From: M3007 sp964589365
GTDB taxonomy: Bacteria; Bacteroidota; Bacteroidia; Chitinophagales; Saprospiraceae
Length of the DNA: 23,798 nt
Reading direction: 5' to 3'
NCBI GenBank assembly: GCA_964589365.1
Contig: CAZPTQ010000074.1
Location: forward strand, 1-23,798
The stretch's first letter is position 1, and every line of letters starts with the position of its first letter. The notes below the pieces were generated by a model. The model searched no databases and was not told the origin of the DNA. It was given only the letters and a program-made list of their open reading frames with translations. Both the position numbers and the translations under genes were made by a program. Shown here in pieces: positions 14,264 through 21,296 of this stretch.

Positions 14264-17200
14264 CTATCTCATTACCGTCAATTTTCGCACAAACACCTGA
14301 TTTCCAAGCCAAACAGAGACAGAGTACATCCCGGCAGGGCTATTACTCAGGTCAATTGGAAGGTTTAGCGCGTCGGTTTCAAGTGTTGGGTTCTCCCAAA
14401 TCATGCGCCCGTTTAGGTCATAGACTTCGATGCGAATTGCCCCCGACTGGTGCAATTTCAGCGTGAGCATGGCCTGCCCTTCTGTTGGGTTGGGCGAAAG
14501 TTGGAATAGCTCAAAGAACGCCTCTTCCGTTGTGCTGGAAGTGGTCAGTACGGTATATGAACCCGTTTGCGTACAACCGTTTGCATCGGTGGCGGTCACT
14601 GTATAGGTACCACCAGGAAGGGCTGTTAGGTCTTCCGTTATTGCGCCGTTACTCCAGAGGTAGGCAAAAGGAGCCGTGCCGCCGACAACTGTCAGGTTGA
14701 TTGCACCATTGCTGGCATTGGGGGCCGATTCGTTGGTGACGACTGCGGTGGTGACAATTGTTGGAGGTATTTGTAGGGTTATGCTGAAGGCTGCAGTACA
14801 ACCTGCCGCATCGGTTGCCGTAACAGTGTAGAAGCCTCCGTTCAAAAATGTTACACAAGCGATACTAGCACCGTTTGACCATTGATATGTGTAAGGGGCA
14901 AGACCGCCGCTGGCAGAAGCGCAGACAATTGCAAATCCCGTGCAGCCAACGGAGGTTTGAATCCCAACCGTTAGAATTGGCGGTACCACTATAGTTGCCT
15001 CATTTTCAAAACTGCAACCGCCCGCATCGGTGACGGAGACTCCGATTGTGCCCGAACCTGTGAACGTAGCACAGCTGCCTGTGCTTCCATTCGACCAAAC
15101 ATAGGCATAAGGAGGAGTACCCCCGGTTGCAACAACACAGGCTGAAACTTGTCCGCTACAATTGGTTGACACGGGTGAAACCCCTACAATGAATTCGGGC
15201 GCTTGCCCCACGTCCACCGCATCTGAAGCCGAACAAGCGCCCACGGTCACTACGACTGTATAAGTTCCTGACTCTGAAGCCAAAGGAGTGGGCAAGTTGG
15301 AGAGGAACCCATTTGGCCCAACCCAGCTGAAGAAAGCACCCGGGTCATTGTTCCCGCTACTCAACAACACCTCGGGGTTGTTACAGTTTAGTACACCGCT
15401 GGCCGTGGCGTTTACAATGGGAAGGCTGTTGTCAGCCGTCACGCTTGCTTGATCGGTGGCAGTGCATCCATTGGTAGGATTGGTCACGGTAAGGATGTAA
15501 ACGCCTATTGCTGAAACGCTTGGGTTTTGCATGGTAGAACTAAACCCACTAGGCCCTATCCAGAAGAACGTTGCTCCATTGGTGCTGCTGTTACCCGACA
15601 ATTGCACCGTAGGACTGCCGCAAGAGATGATCGCATCTGGACCAGCATCTGCGTTGGGCGGTACAATGTCTTGATTGATTTGGATGTCTACATCGGTCGA
15701 ACACCCGTTGGCGACAGACACTGCTTGTACTGTTGTTGAACCTGGTTGGCAAAGCGTGATGGGGAAGCCGGGCGGCAACAGCTGACCTGCCAAATAAAGT
15801 TGAATGCCCGGAATGTTCGGCACCACAAAGCTTGCGCATGGCATCGTGCAAGTCAGGCTAGGCAAGGGCGGAAGGATGACAGTGGGCGGTATCGTGTTTT
15901 CTGTGACGGTAGCTGTCGCGCTATTGGTGCAGCCATTGATCGGGTTGGTGACTACCACTGTATAAACACCTGGGCAGGTCGCCATAAAGACAGGCCCATT
16001 TGATACGCAAGGGCCAGACCAAAGGATCGATACACCAGGTACATTGCTTGTTACAATCAAAGGAACTTCCGTGAAGGCGCAGGTGATGACTCCCCCTTGG
16101 GCGGTCACGCCGGGGATAGCTATATTTTCCTCCACAATGGTGCTGGCCGAGTTGGTGCAACCGTTGTCCAGGTTAGTTACAATCACGGTATAAATCCCCG
16201 CACAAGTAGCTGTCGTGCCGACTACACATGGCCCATCCCAGGTAAAGCTTGCCGAGGTCGCATTAGAACTTGCGATCAGTTCGGTTGAAGCGTTCTGACA
16301 GGTGATTTGCCCGCCATTGCTGGCTGCAATGCTCGGAACAGTCAGGTTGGAATTAACCAACACTGTTGCATTCCCTATGCATCCGTTGGAGGCCGAAGTT
16401 GCGGTAATGGTGTAAGTGCCCGGAATGGTAGCTGTAGCCGTGAAACCTTGCACAAAAAACCCACCTGGCCCGGAAATGGTACAGAGGGCAATCCCGGTTG
16501 GATCAACTTCAATGGTGGCCGAAGCATTTGCACAATTGATGGAATTGCTGACCGAAGCATCAATGTTGGGCGCAGAAAAATCACCTGCAACCGTTACTGT
16601 GGCCGTGCTGCTGCAACCTGCCGCGTCGGTGCCAGTCACGGTATAGGTGCCGAGGGTGCCCACCGTTGGATTTTGTAGGGTGCTGCTAAAATTGTTGGGC
16701 CCTATCCAGCTCCAGCTGTTGATCGGGCCAGTGGCTTCGGCGCTTATCATGGTGCTCAAAGAGGCGCAGGTGAGCGTTCCTCCGGTGGCCGTTACGGTAG
16801 GGCCGCCGGCGCCGCTGAAGATGAATTGTGTGATAGGGCCAATGGCGTTGTTTGCATAGGTTCCACCACCTGGCGTGCTCACGTTTTTGATGGCGCGCAC
16901 CTGGTAATACATTGTGTCGAGCAGCGGGCTGTTGTCGGTATAGCTCGTTCCAGTCACGGTGGCTGCGGTAAGGCGTGTGTAAGGCCCGTCTTGAGATAAG
17001 GAGCGGTAAATGTGATAGCCCGTCACCACATCTGTGGAAGCAGTCCAGTTGACCAAGACACTACTGCACGTGGGCGAAGTCACCACCACATCCTTGGCAG
17101 GTTTCACAACGTGTGCCCGGAGCGTTGGGTCGCCGAGCAAAGACACATGAGAACCACCTTCACCAGAAGACCCGAAATAACCGTTGTTGTACCTGGCGTT

Positions 17201-18538
17201 CATTGCCTCCCAGGTCACAAACCCAATCGTTTCGCCAGACGCAAGTGCCTGGTAAAAATAGTGTGGTCTTCCGGCCCAGGAACAAGTGAGGATACCTCCG
17301 CGTGAAGCCAATGCTGAGGGCATGAACGGATTTGATTCATAGTCCCAATCGCCAAAATAAGAGCCAAAAAGGTTGGAAAAAACAATGTTCACCGAATCTG
17401 TGGCGAAGTTTGCGCTGGTACCTACGCCGTCTGCACTGCTGTAGCCGCCAGGGCCGCAGCCATATCCCAGCAGGAACGACTGGTTGTCGGTATCGTTGAA
17501 AAAATCGCCCTCCACGATATTGGCTTCGCCCACAAGGGGATAGGCGTTGCGAAAGCCATTGGCAGCAAAAGCTTCTCCTCCGAAGTAGCCAAAGTTGTCG
17601 TCAACCAGTGCTTTGTTGTCCACCGTGTATTCTCCGATGCGCCAACGGTGGTTTTTGTCCAGATATCTTTTCAGCAGTCCGATATGATCCGCAGCGCCAA
17701 ATGCTGCAGCATCGAGGCGATGGAAATCAACACGCCCCACTTGCAATTCCACCTGCGATGGGATACGGCTTTGGTCGAATTTCCCATCACCCGGGATGTT
17801 GTTGTTCGCGGCGCGGCCGGAATTGGTGATGTTCGCTGTAACGTCCGTCCAGATGCCGTTCACATCGGCATAATAAGCGTCGGAAGGCCAGGCGCCATTA
17901 TGATCAAAATGGCCGTCCCAGATGGTAGTGTCTGCAAGAGAATAACTACCGGAGTAAGGAATCGGGATGTCGCCAAGAAGGAGTACTGCTTTCACGTTGG
18001 TTGGGTCAGCATTGTACGATGTCACAATCTGGTTTTTCACCGATTGTACGGTCGAAGAAGGCCCGGTATGGAAAGGAATTGGCCACCAGCCATCGCCACG
18101 CAGATCGTTTTTTAATCGAACCAGTTCCACGCCCAGGGCATCTGCGGAGACCGAGTCTACGAAGATCAGGATTTTGCCCCGCGTGTTCACAGGGTTGGCA
18201 TTGACGGCGACGTGGACATAGCCAAAGGCAAAGACCCCATTCACAAAACGCTGTAGGACATACTCGTAAGTCTGACCATTGGCAACACCGGTATCAATGA
18301 TGCTGTTCACGTTGGAACCAGTCAGGTTGATCACCAGCTGCCAGGCATTTCCAGCCTGCCCTTTGGCGCGTCGGAGCATGAGCAGGCTGGCGTTGCCGGG
18401 ATTTGGCCAGGTTAGGGTAATACTGGTAGGGCCTGTGCCGAGGGTGGCCGTGATAGGCACGGTGGCATCTTTGGCAGTTTGTGCCTGCGATACATAGAAA
18501 CACAGGAAAAAGGCGATGAAGGTAAAAAGTAGCCTCAT
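14264..18538 (-). CDS. Gingipain-fold (peptidase C25-like) T9SS protein with Ig-like and SprB repeats, 1424 aa
   Basis: Longer paralogue of the 811-aa protein. Signal peptide MRLLFTFIAFFLCFYVSQAQ. Fn3-like domain, C25-like domain (~120-480; KAVLLLGDIPIPYSG, GAWPSDAYYADV, VELQVGRVDF, SLLGDPTLRAHVV) and a second Fn3 are closely conserved. The putative catalytic positions are again Tyr (Y359 in LGYGCG) and Ser (S393 in FGSYFGDW). Between Fn3 and the tail, about seven Ig-like modules of ~75 aa follow (~575-1110), each with a hallmark Cys near its start (TLTC, SINC, QITC, VITC, SLTC, IISC, VLNC). Three SprB-type repeats come next (~1114-1330; YVWSNGSTGSC, YQWSNGASIAC, YLWSNGAITEDLTALPGGTYTVTATDANGC). 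A T9SS type A sorting domain ends it (~1342-1424; LSPNPTEG...GMYSVSVWLGNQVFVRKL). Likely a surface-anchored, possibly adhesive protein. Confidence 0.88.
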   Translation of the reverse strand: MRLLFTFIAFFLCFYVSQAQTAKDATVPITATLGTGPTSITLTWPNPGNASLLMLRRAKGQAGNAWQLVINLTGSNVNSIIDTGVANGQTYEYVLQRFVNGVFAFGYVHVAVNANPVNTRGKILIFVDSVSADALGVELVRLKNDLRGDGWWPIPFHTGPSSTVQSVKNQIVTSYNADPTNVKAVLLLGDIPIPYSGSYSLADTTIWDGHFDHNGAWPSDAYYADVNGIWTDVTANITNSGRAANNNIPGDGKFDQSRIPSQVELQVGRVDFHRLDAAAFGAADHIGLLKRYLDKNHRWRIGEYTVDNKALVDDNFGYFGGEAFAANGFRNAYPLVGEANIVEGDFFNDTDNQSFLLGYGCGPGGYSSADGVGTSANFATDSVNIVFSNLFGSYFGDWDYESNPFMPSALASRGGILTCSWAGRPHYFYQALASGETIGFVTWEAMNARYNNGYFGSSGEGGSHVSLLGDPTLRAHVVKPAKDVVVTSPTCSSVLVNWTASTDVVTGYHIYRSLSQDGPYTRLTAATVTGTSYTDNSPLLDTMYYQVRAIKNVSTPGGGTYANNAIGPITQFIFSGAGGPTVTATGGTLTCASLSTMISAEATGPINSWSWIGPNNFSSTLQNPTVGTLGTYTVTGTDAAGCSSTATVTVAGDFSAPNIDASVSNSINCANASATIEVDPTGIALCTISGPGGFFVQGFTATATIPGTYTITATSASNGCIGNATVLVNSNLTVPSIAASNGGQITCQNASTELIASSNATSASFTWDGPCVVGTTATCAGIYTVIVTNLDNGCTNSASTIVEENIAIPGVTAQGGVITCAFTEVPLIVTSNVPGVSILWSGPCVSNGPVFMATCPGVYTVVVTNPINGCTNSATATVTENTIPPTVILPPLPSLTCTMPCASFVVPNIPGIQLYLAGQLLPPGFPITLCQPGSTTVQAVSVANGCSTDVDIQINQDIVPPNADAGPDAIISCGSPTVQLSGNSSTNGATFFWIGPSGFSSTMQNPSVSAIGVYILTVTNPTNGCTATDQASVTADNSLPIVNATASGVLNCNNPEVLLSSGNNDPGAFFSWVGPNGFLSNLPTPLASESGTYTVVVTVGACSASDAVDVGQAPEFIVGVSPVSTNCSGQVSACVVATGGTPPYAYVWSNGSTGSCATFTGSGTIGVSVTDAGGCSFENEATIVVPPILTVGIQTSVGCTGFAIVCASASGGLAPYTYQWSNGASIACVTFLNGGFYTVTATDAAGCTAAFSITLQIPPTIVTTAVVTNESAPNASNGAINLTVVGGTAPFAYLWSNGAITEDLTALPGGTYTVTATDANGCTQTGSYTVLTTSSTTEEAFFELFQLSPNPTEGQAMLTLKLHQSGAIRIEVYDLNGRMIWENPTLETDALNLPIDLSNSPAGMYSVSVWLGNQVFVRKLTVMR

Positions 18539-18573
18539 GAGAAAGTGTTGGTTGGTGAGAGAATGTGAGTCAA

Positions 18574-18794
18574 TGGGTCATTGGGTCATTGGGTCATTGG
18601 GTCATTTGTCATTGGGTCATTGGGTCATTGGGTCATTGGGTCATTTAGTCATTAAGTCATTGGGTCATTTGTCATTGGGTCATTGGGTCATTGGGTCATT
18701 GGGTCATTGGGTCATCCCGAATTATAGGTTAAAGTCGTCCCGAAGGTATTGCACTCAAATTCAGGATGCCCCCAATGACCTAATGACAAATGAC
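18574..18794. repeat. 18-copy GGGTCATT word array with inverted partner
   Basis: 18 copies of GTCAT, mostly in an 8-nt GGGTCATT period with occasional variants (TTGTCATT, TAGTCATT, AAGTCAT), lie at 18574-18716. A core (18717-18767) and inverted words CCCCAATGACCTAATGACA (from 18769 to about 18794) follow. Internal blocks of the array are themselves duplicated, suggesting slippage or unequal exchange. It starts about 35 nt upstream of the 1424-aa gene. Confidence 0.93.
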
Positions 18795-18937
18795 TATCTA
18801 GGGGAATCGGCCAGCAAGATTCAAAAAATTGAGGATAATGCTGCTTTGAACGATGAAAGAATTTTCAAAGCAAATCGGGGCTTGTATCAAAAGTTCAGAT
18901 TGAAAATCTATCGCGGAGTTTTATTTTTTATTTCACG

Positions 18938-18972
18938 AAATCCTATAAGGTTTTTAAAACCTTATAGGATTT
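18938..18972. repeat. 17-bp palindrome, possible dapB terminator
   Basis: AAATCCTATAAGGTTTT (18938-18954) and AAAACCTTATAGGATTT (18956-18972) are exact reverse complements around one T. The stem would carry A/T pairs at its base that can act as a U-tract. It lies about 180 nt past the dapB stop. Palindromes of this wording are familiar from other Bacteroidota genomes, but I cannot verify that here. Confidence 0.75.
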
Positions 18973-19150
18973 AATTGCCAGAAACGCAAAATATTATTTC
19001 ATGAAAAAAATTGCGAAATACCTTTTGACACAAGCCCCGATTGGTAGAGTATTTGCCTTTTTGGGTGCCTGATATGGCAAGTGCTCGGCCAAAGCGCACT
19101 TGATGCGGACGGGTCTCGTCAAGAAGACAACTCGGCCATGGTATTGAATC

Positions 19151-19864
19151 TCACACCCCCAAAACATCCCCCATCCCAAAAACACCTCGCTTGCCTATGA
19201 GCCATTGCGCCGCCAAAACAGCCCCGGCTGCAAATCCTGCACGCGAATGTGCTTTATGCGCTATGCTGATCTCGTCCACTGCGCTTTGCCAGCGCACAAG
19301 ATGGGTTCCGGGGACTTCGCCTTCGCGGATAGCAGTGATGGGAATTTCATCAGAAGCTGGCGTATCCGGTGCGAGCGACCAGCCCGTGTACCGATCGGTG
19401 TTTTCGATCAATTCGTTCACAAGCGTCAGGGCGGTGCCGCTGGGCGCGTCGAGTTTGTGGATGTGGTGGGTTTCAGTGAGGGAAGCGGCGTACGCTGGCC
19501 GGGTGGCCATAAGCTCGGCGAGGCGGCGGTTGAGCGCGAAAAAGAGGTTGACCCCCACGCTGAAATTGGAGGCCCAGAGCATCGCTCCATTGTTTTGGCG
19601 ACAAAAATTTTGGGCTTCAGGAAGTCGGTCGAGCCAGCCCGTGGTGCCACTTACCACGGGCAAGCCAGCGCGGAGGCAATGCATCACATTATCAAAGGCC
19701 GCCTCGGGCCGGGAGAATTCTATGGCCACATCGGCTTGGCGCAGCAGGGTAGGGGACGGGACATCGCCGCGGCGGATAACCCACGCAATTTCAATGCCTT
19801 GGCTTTCAGCGATTTGTTCGATCGCTTTGCCCATTTTGCCGTATCCAAAGAGTCCGAGATGCAT
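19151..19864 (-). CDS. dapB: 4-hydroxy-tetrahydrodipicolinate reductase
   Basis: Reduces HTPA to tetrahydrodipicolinate with NAD(P)H in the lysine/diaminopimelate pathway, in the cytoplasm. 237 aa, normal for the short Bacteroidota form. Rossmann motif GYGKMGKAI (residues 7-15), VSGTTGW (~71-77), SNFSVGVNLFF, the catalytic block ETHHIHKLDAPSGTAL (general acid His and substrate Lys), EGEVPGTH and the C-terminal GKRGVFGMGDVL. The start at 19864 (MHLGLFGYG) is fixed by the Rossmann strand. The ATG is touched directly by a word array, so no normal leader sequence remains between the array and the gene. No other dap gene is adjacent. Confidence 0.95.
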   Translation of the reverse strand: MHLGLFGYGKMGKAIEQIAESQGIEIAWVIRRGDVPSPTLLRQADVAIEFSRPEAAFDNVMHCLRAGLPVVSGTTGWLDRLPEAQNFCRQNNGAMLWASNFSVGVNLFFALNRRLAELMATRPAYAASLTETHHIHKLDAPSGTALTLVNELIENTDRYTGWSLAPDTPASDEIPITAIREGEVPGTHLVRWQSAVDEISIAHKAHSRAGFAAGAVLAAQWLIGKRGVFGMGDVLGV

Positions 19865-19890
19865 GTGAGAGAGGCGTGAGAGGCGTGTGA
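19865..19890. repeat. Left word array flanking the four-helix-bundle gene
   Basis: GTGAGAGAGGC then GTGAGAGGCGTGTGA: tandem copies of GAGAGGCGT. It directly abuts the dapB start codon and ends at the stop codon of the four-helix-bundle frame. The array at 20284-20320 carries the same word in inverted orientation (GAGAGGTGT). Confidence 0.85.
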
Positions 19891-20252
19891 TTAGGGCTTG
19901 AAACCGCTTTTTATTTTTGCTACTATTTTGAGTATTTCCGTGCTTTCTTGAATGAGCAGATTCATCTCGTTTGAGGGGTGCTTTCCTGATTCAAAAATCA
20001 CTTCTAACCAATAGAGACTCTCGTCTGCTTCTTCAACGACGATGCAAATTTTTGAATATTTCTCATTCTTTGAACGACCTCTGCAAAAAGCCCTAAAATT
20101 TGCTCTAATAGAGGTTGCGGCCTTACAAAGTTGGTAGACAATTACCGAGGTAGTTCTGCCTTGAGGAAGCGCGTCGCATAGTTTTATTACCGCGATTGCA
20201 AACGCTTTCGTTCGCTTCCTGAATCCTTCGTTAAATTCTCTTCGTGACCCAT
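19891..20252 (-). pseudogene. Four-helix-bundle protein (S23/IVS family), frameshifted near its start
   Basis: From the minus strand the frame reads EFNEGFRKRTKAFAIAVIKL, then CDALPQGRTTSVIVYQLCKA, ATSIRANFRAFCRGRSKNEK, EEADESLYWLEVIFESG and ends SGFKP before a TAA (19891-19893). This matches the small four-helix-bundle family first seen as ORFs in 23S rRNA intervening sequences and related to Avd of diversity-generating retroelements. The open frame has no start codon. The ATG at 20252 reads MGHEENLTKDSG, but removing two bases at GAAGAGAA joins it as MGHEEFNEGFRKR, the expected beginning. The gene is therefore either frameshifted or read through slippage. It lies between dapB and the START gene and is bracketed by inverted word arrays. 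The biological role of stand-alone members is unknown. Confidence 0.82.
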
Positions 20253-20283
20253 GTTTTCATTGTTTATGGTTAAAAATTAGGTT

Positions 20284-20320
20284 CTCACACCTCTCACACC
20301 TCTCACACCTCTCACTCTCT
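20284..20320. repeat. Right word array flanking the four-helix-bundle gene
   Basis: Three to four copies of CTCACACCT in tandem. The reverse complement (GTGAGAGGTGTGAGAGGTGT) matches the left array at 19865-19890 in inverted orientation. The stop codon of the START-domain gene (TGA, 20312-20314) is inside the array. Confidence 0.88.
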
Positions 20321-20959
20321 AAGGTACGCCAATTTAGCCGTCTTGTATTTTTCCTGTTGCACAAAACCACGAATATTCTTGATGGTCTCTCGCGGGCCTA
20401 CATCCAGTGCAAGGTTGACCAACCAATCGGGCAAACTGCCGCCAGGATCGGAATAAATGTAGTATTCCACATAAGTCCAGCCACCAGGGCCTGGCAAGAG
20501 GTTCCAGGAAGTGTGGGCATTGCGCATTCTTATCACGCCTTTGTTGGCGGGAATATAGTCGGGCTTGGCAATACTGGTGGCGGTAACGCGGCGGGTGATG
20601 GGGTCTTGTACCATTTTGGAATGCACTACGATGTCGCGATCGTCCAAGGGCCAAGGGAAGTCGAGTCGGGAATAGTAGTAAGTTTCTTGATCCGAAACTT
20701 TTTTGAGTTCGCGCGATTCGGACACTTTATAGCCCCATTTTGGGTAATTTTCCACTTCAGAAAGAAGGGTAACGAGTCCAGAGAGGCTGACTTTGAGCGA
20801 GGTGATGAGTTTCAACTCATACACATCGGATGTTTTTCGGTAAAAAACTTTGACCCCCTCTTTTTCATTTTTGAAAACCCAACCATCGTTGTTTTGGGCA
20901 AAGAGAAAATTTGGGAAGAGCCATGCGAGGAAAAATAGGGTCAGGATTTTCTTGAGCAT
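20312..20959 (-). CDS. START-domain lipid-binding protein, secreted
   Basis: 215 aa with a signal peptide (MLKKILTLFFLAWLFPNFLFAQ). The rest is one START-like domain of the helix-grip fold that holds a hydrophobic ligand: WVFKNEKEGVKVFYRKT, KVSLSGLVTLLSEVENYPKW, YYYSRLDFPWPLDDRDIVVHS, GWTYVEYYIYSDPGGSLPDWL and the closing amphipathic helix GPRETIKNIRGFV. Ligand unknown. The last residues (LRE) and the TGA are supplied by the adjoining word array, so the native C-terminus may have been trimmed or rewritten by a few residues. The gene is divergent from the lysyl oxidase gene, with an inverted word array between them. Confidence 0.88.
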   Translation of the reverse strand: MLKKILTLFFLAWLFPNFLFAQNNDGWVFKNEKEGVKVFYRKTSDVYELKLITSLKVSLSGLVTLLSEVENYPKWGYKVSESRELKKVSDQETYYYSRLDFPWPLDDRDIVVHSKMVQDPITRRVTATSIAKPDYIPANKGVIRMRNAHTSWNLLPGPGGWTYVEYYIYSDPGGSLPDWLVNLALDVGPRETIKNIRGFVQQEKYKTAKLAYLRE

Positions 20960-21072
20960 AAAAATTTGTTTGCGTAGGGGCGTGTGGGTCAGAATTTTAG
21001 AAAATTTCGCTGTTCTTGGGTCGGTGAATTCATGCGATCAAAAACAGCATTTAGCCAAAATCGTTGCAGGTG

Positions 21073-21141
21073 GAACACGGATGACACGGATTTAGAGATA
21101 AAATCAGATGAATCCGTGTCTTATCCGTGTCATCCGTGTTC
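21073..21141. repeat. Inverted word array between divergent genes
   Basis: GAACACGGATGACACGGAT (21073-21091) and ATCCGTGTCATCCGTGTTC (21123-21141) are exact 19-nt reverse complements made of ACACGGATG words. A third word (AATCCGTGTC, 21111-21120) allows an alternative pairing with GACACGGATT (21083-21092), so two hairpin registers compete. Confidence 0.92.
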
Positions 21142-21230
21142 TACTTATCTTCGCTCGAACTGCAAAAATGAGGCCTGGCATATCAATTGACCATCAACGA
21201 CGAATTGTTTTTTTTCGCGGTAGAATACCT

Positions 21231-21260
21231 CACTTGCCCCGTTTTTTGTACGTTCTTTGC
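21231..21260 (+). promoter_or_regulatory. Possible promoter of the lysyl oxidase gene
   Basis: TTG near 21234, then TACGTTCTTTGC (21249-21260), roughly resembles the Bacteroidota -33 TTTG and -7 TAnnTTTG boxes with an irregular -7 element. It lies about 37 nt upstream of the ATG. Weak match. Confidence 0.3.
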
Positions 21261-21296
21261 AGGAGGTTATTTTTTAAGCATCATTTTCCCCCTTGT

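Larger units (their letters stand above)
18539..19150. other. 612-bp intergenic region between dapB and the 1424-aa gene
   Basis: No real gene. From left to right it holds the 18-copy GGGTCATT array (18574-18716), a core of about 50 nt, inverted word copies (18768-18794), a block shared with the upstream region of the 811-aa paralogue (~18809-18850), a 17-bp palindrome (18938-18972), and about 175 nt with no recognisable feature before the dapB stop. ORFs translating the array (GHWVIGSLGH-type) are repeat artefacts. Confidence 0.7.
20960..21296. other. 337-bp divergent intergenic region
   Basis: Separates the START gene (minus) from the lysyl oxidase gene (plus), so promoters for both should be here. 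The centre is the ACACGGATG inverted word element (21073-21141). An ORF extending the lysyl oxidase frame upstream to 21108 translates that repeat and is not a plausible N-terminus. Confidence 0.6.

Noticed and set aside
18516..18974. Plus-strand ORF translating the GGGTCATT array (GHWVIGSLGH repeats)
   Set aside because: It is only the translation of a simple tandem array and antisense leader; it has no start context and no family resemblance.
18976..19150. Minus-strand small ORF downstream of dapB
   Set aside because: It overlaps the end of dapB in another frame and has no family-like composition or signal.
19191..19879. Two long plus-strand ORFs opposite dapB
   Set aside because: They are antisense shadows of a well-conserved dapB gene and show no recognisable motifs.
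19865..20252. Diversity-generating retroelement, suggested by the Avd-related four-helix-bundle protein
   Set aside because: No reverse transcriptase gene and no template/variable repeat pair is visible in the window.
21108..21296. Upstream extension of the lysyl oxidase frame by 63 codons
   Set aside because: The extension translates the ACACGGATG repeat and would bury the clear signal peptide that starts at 21297.
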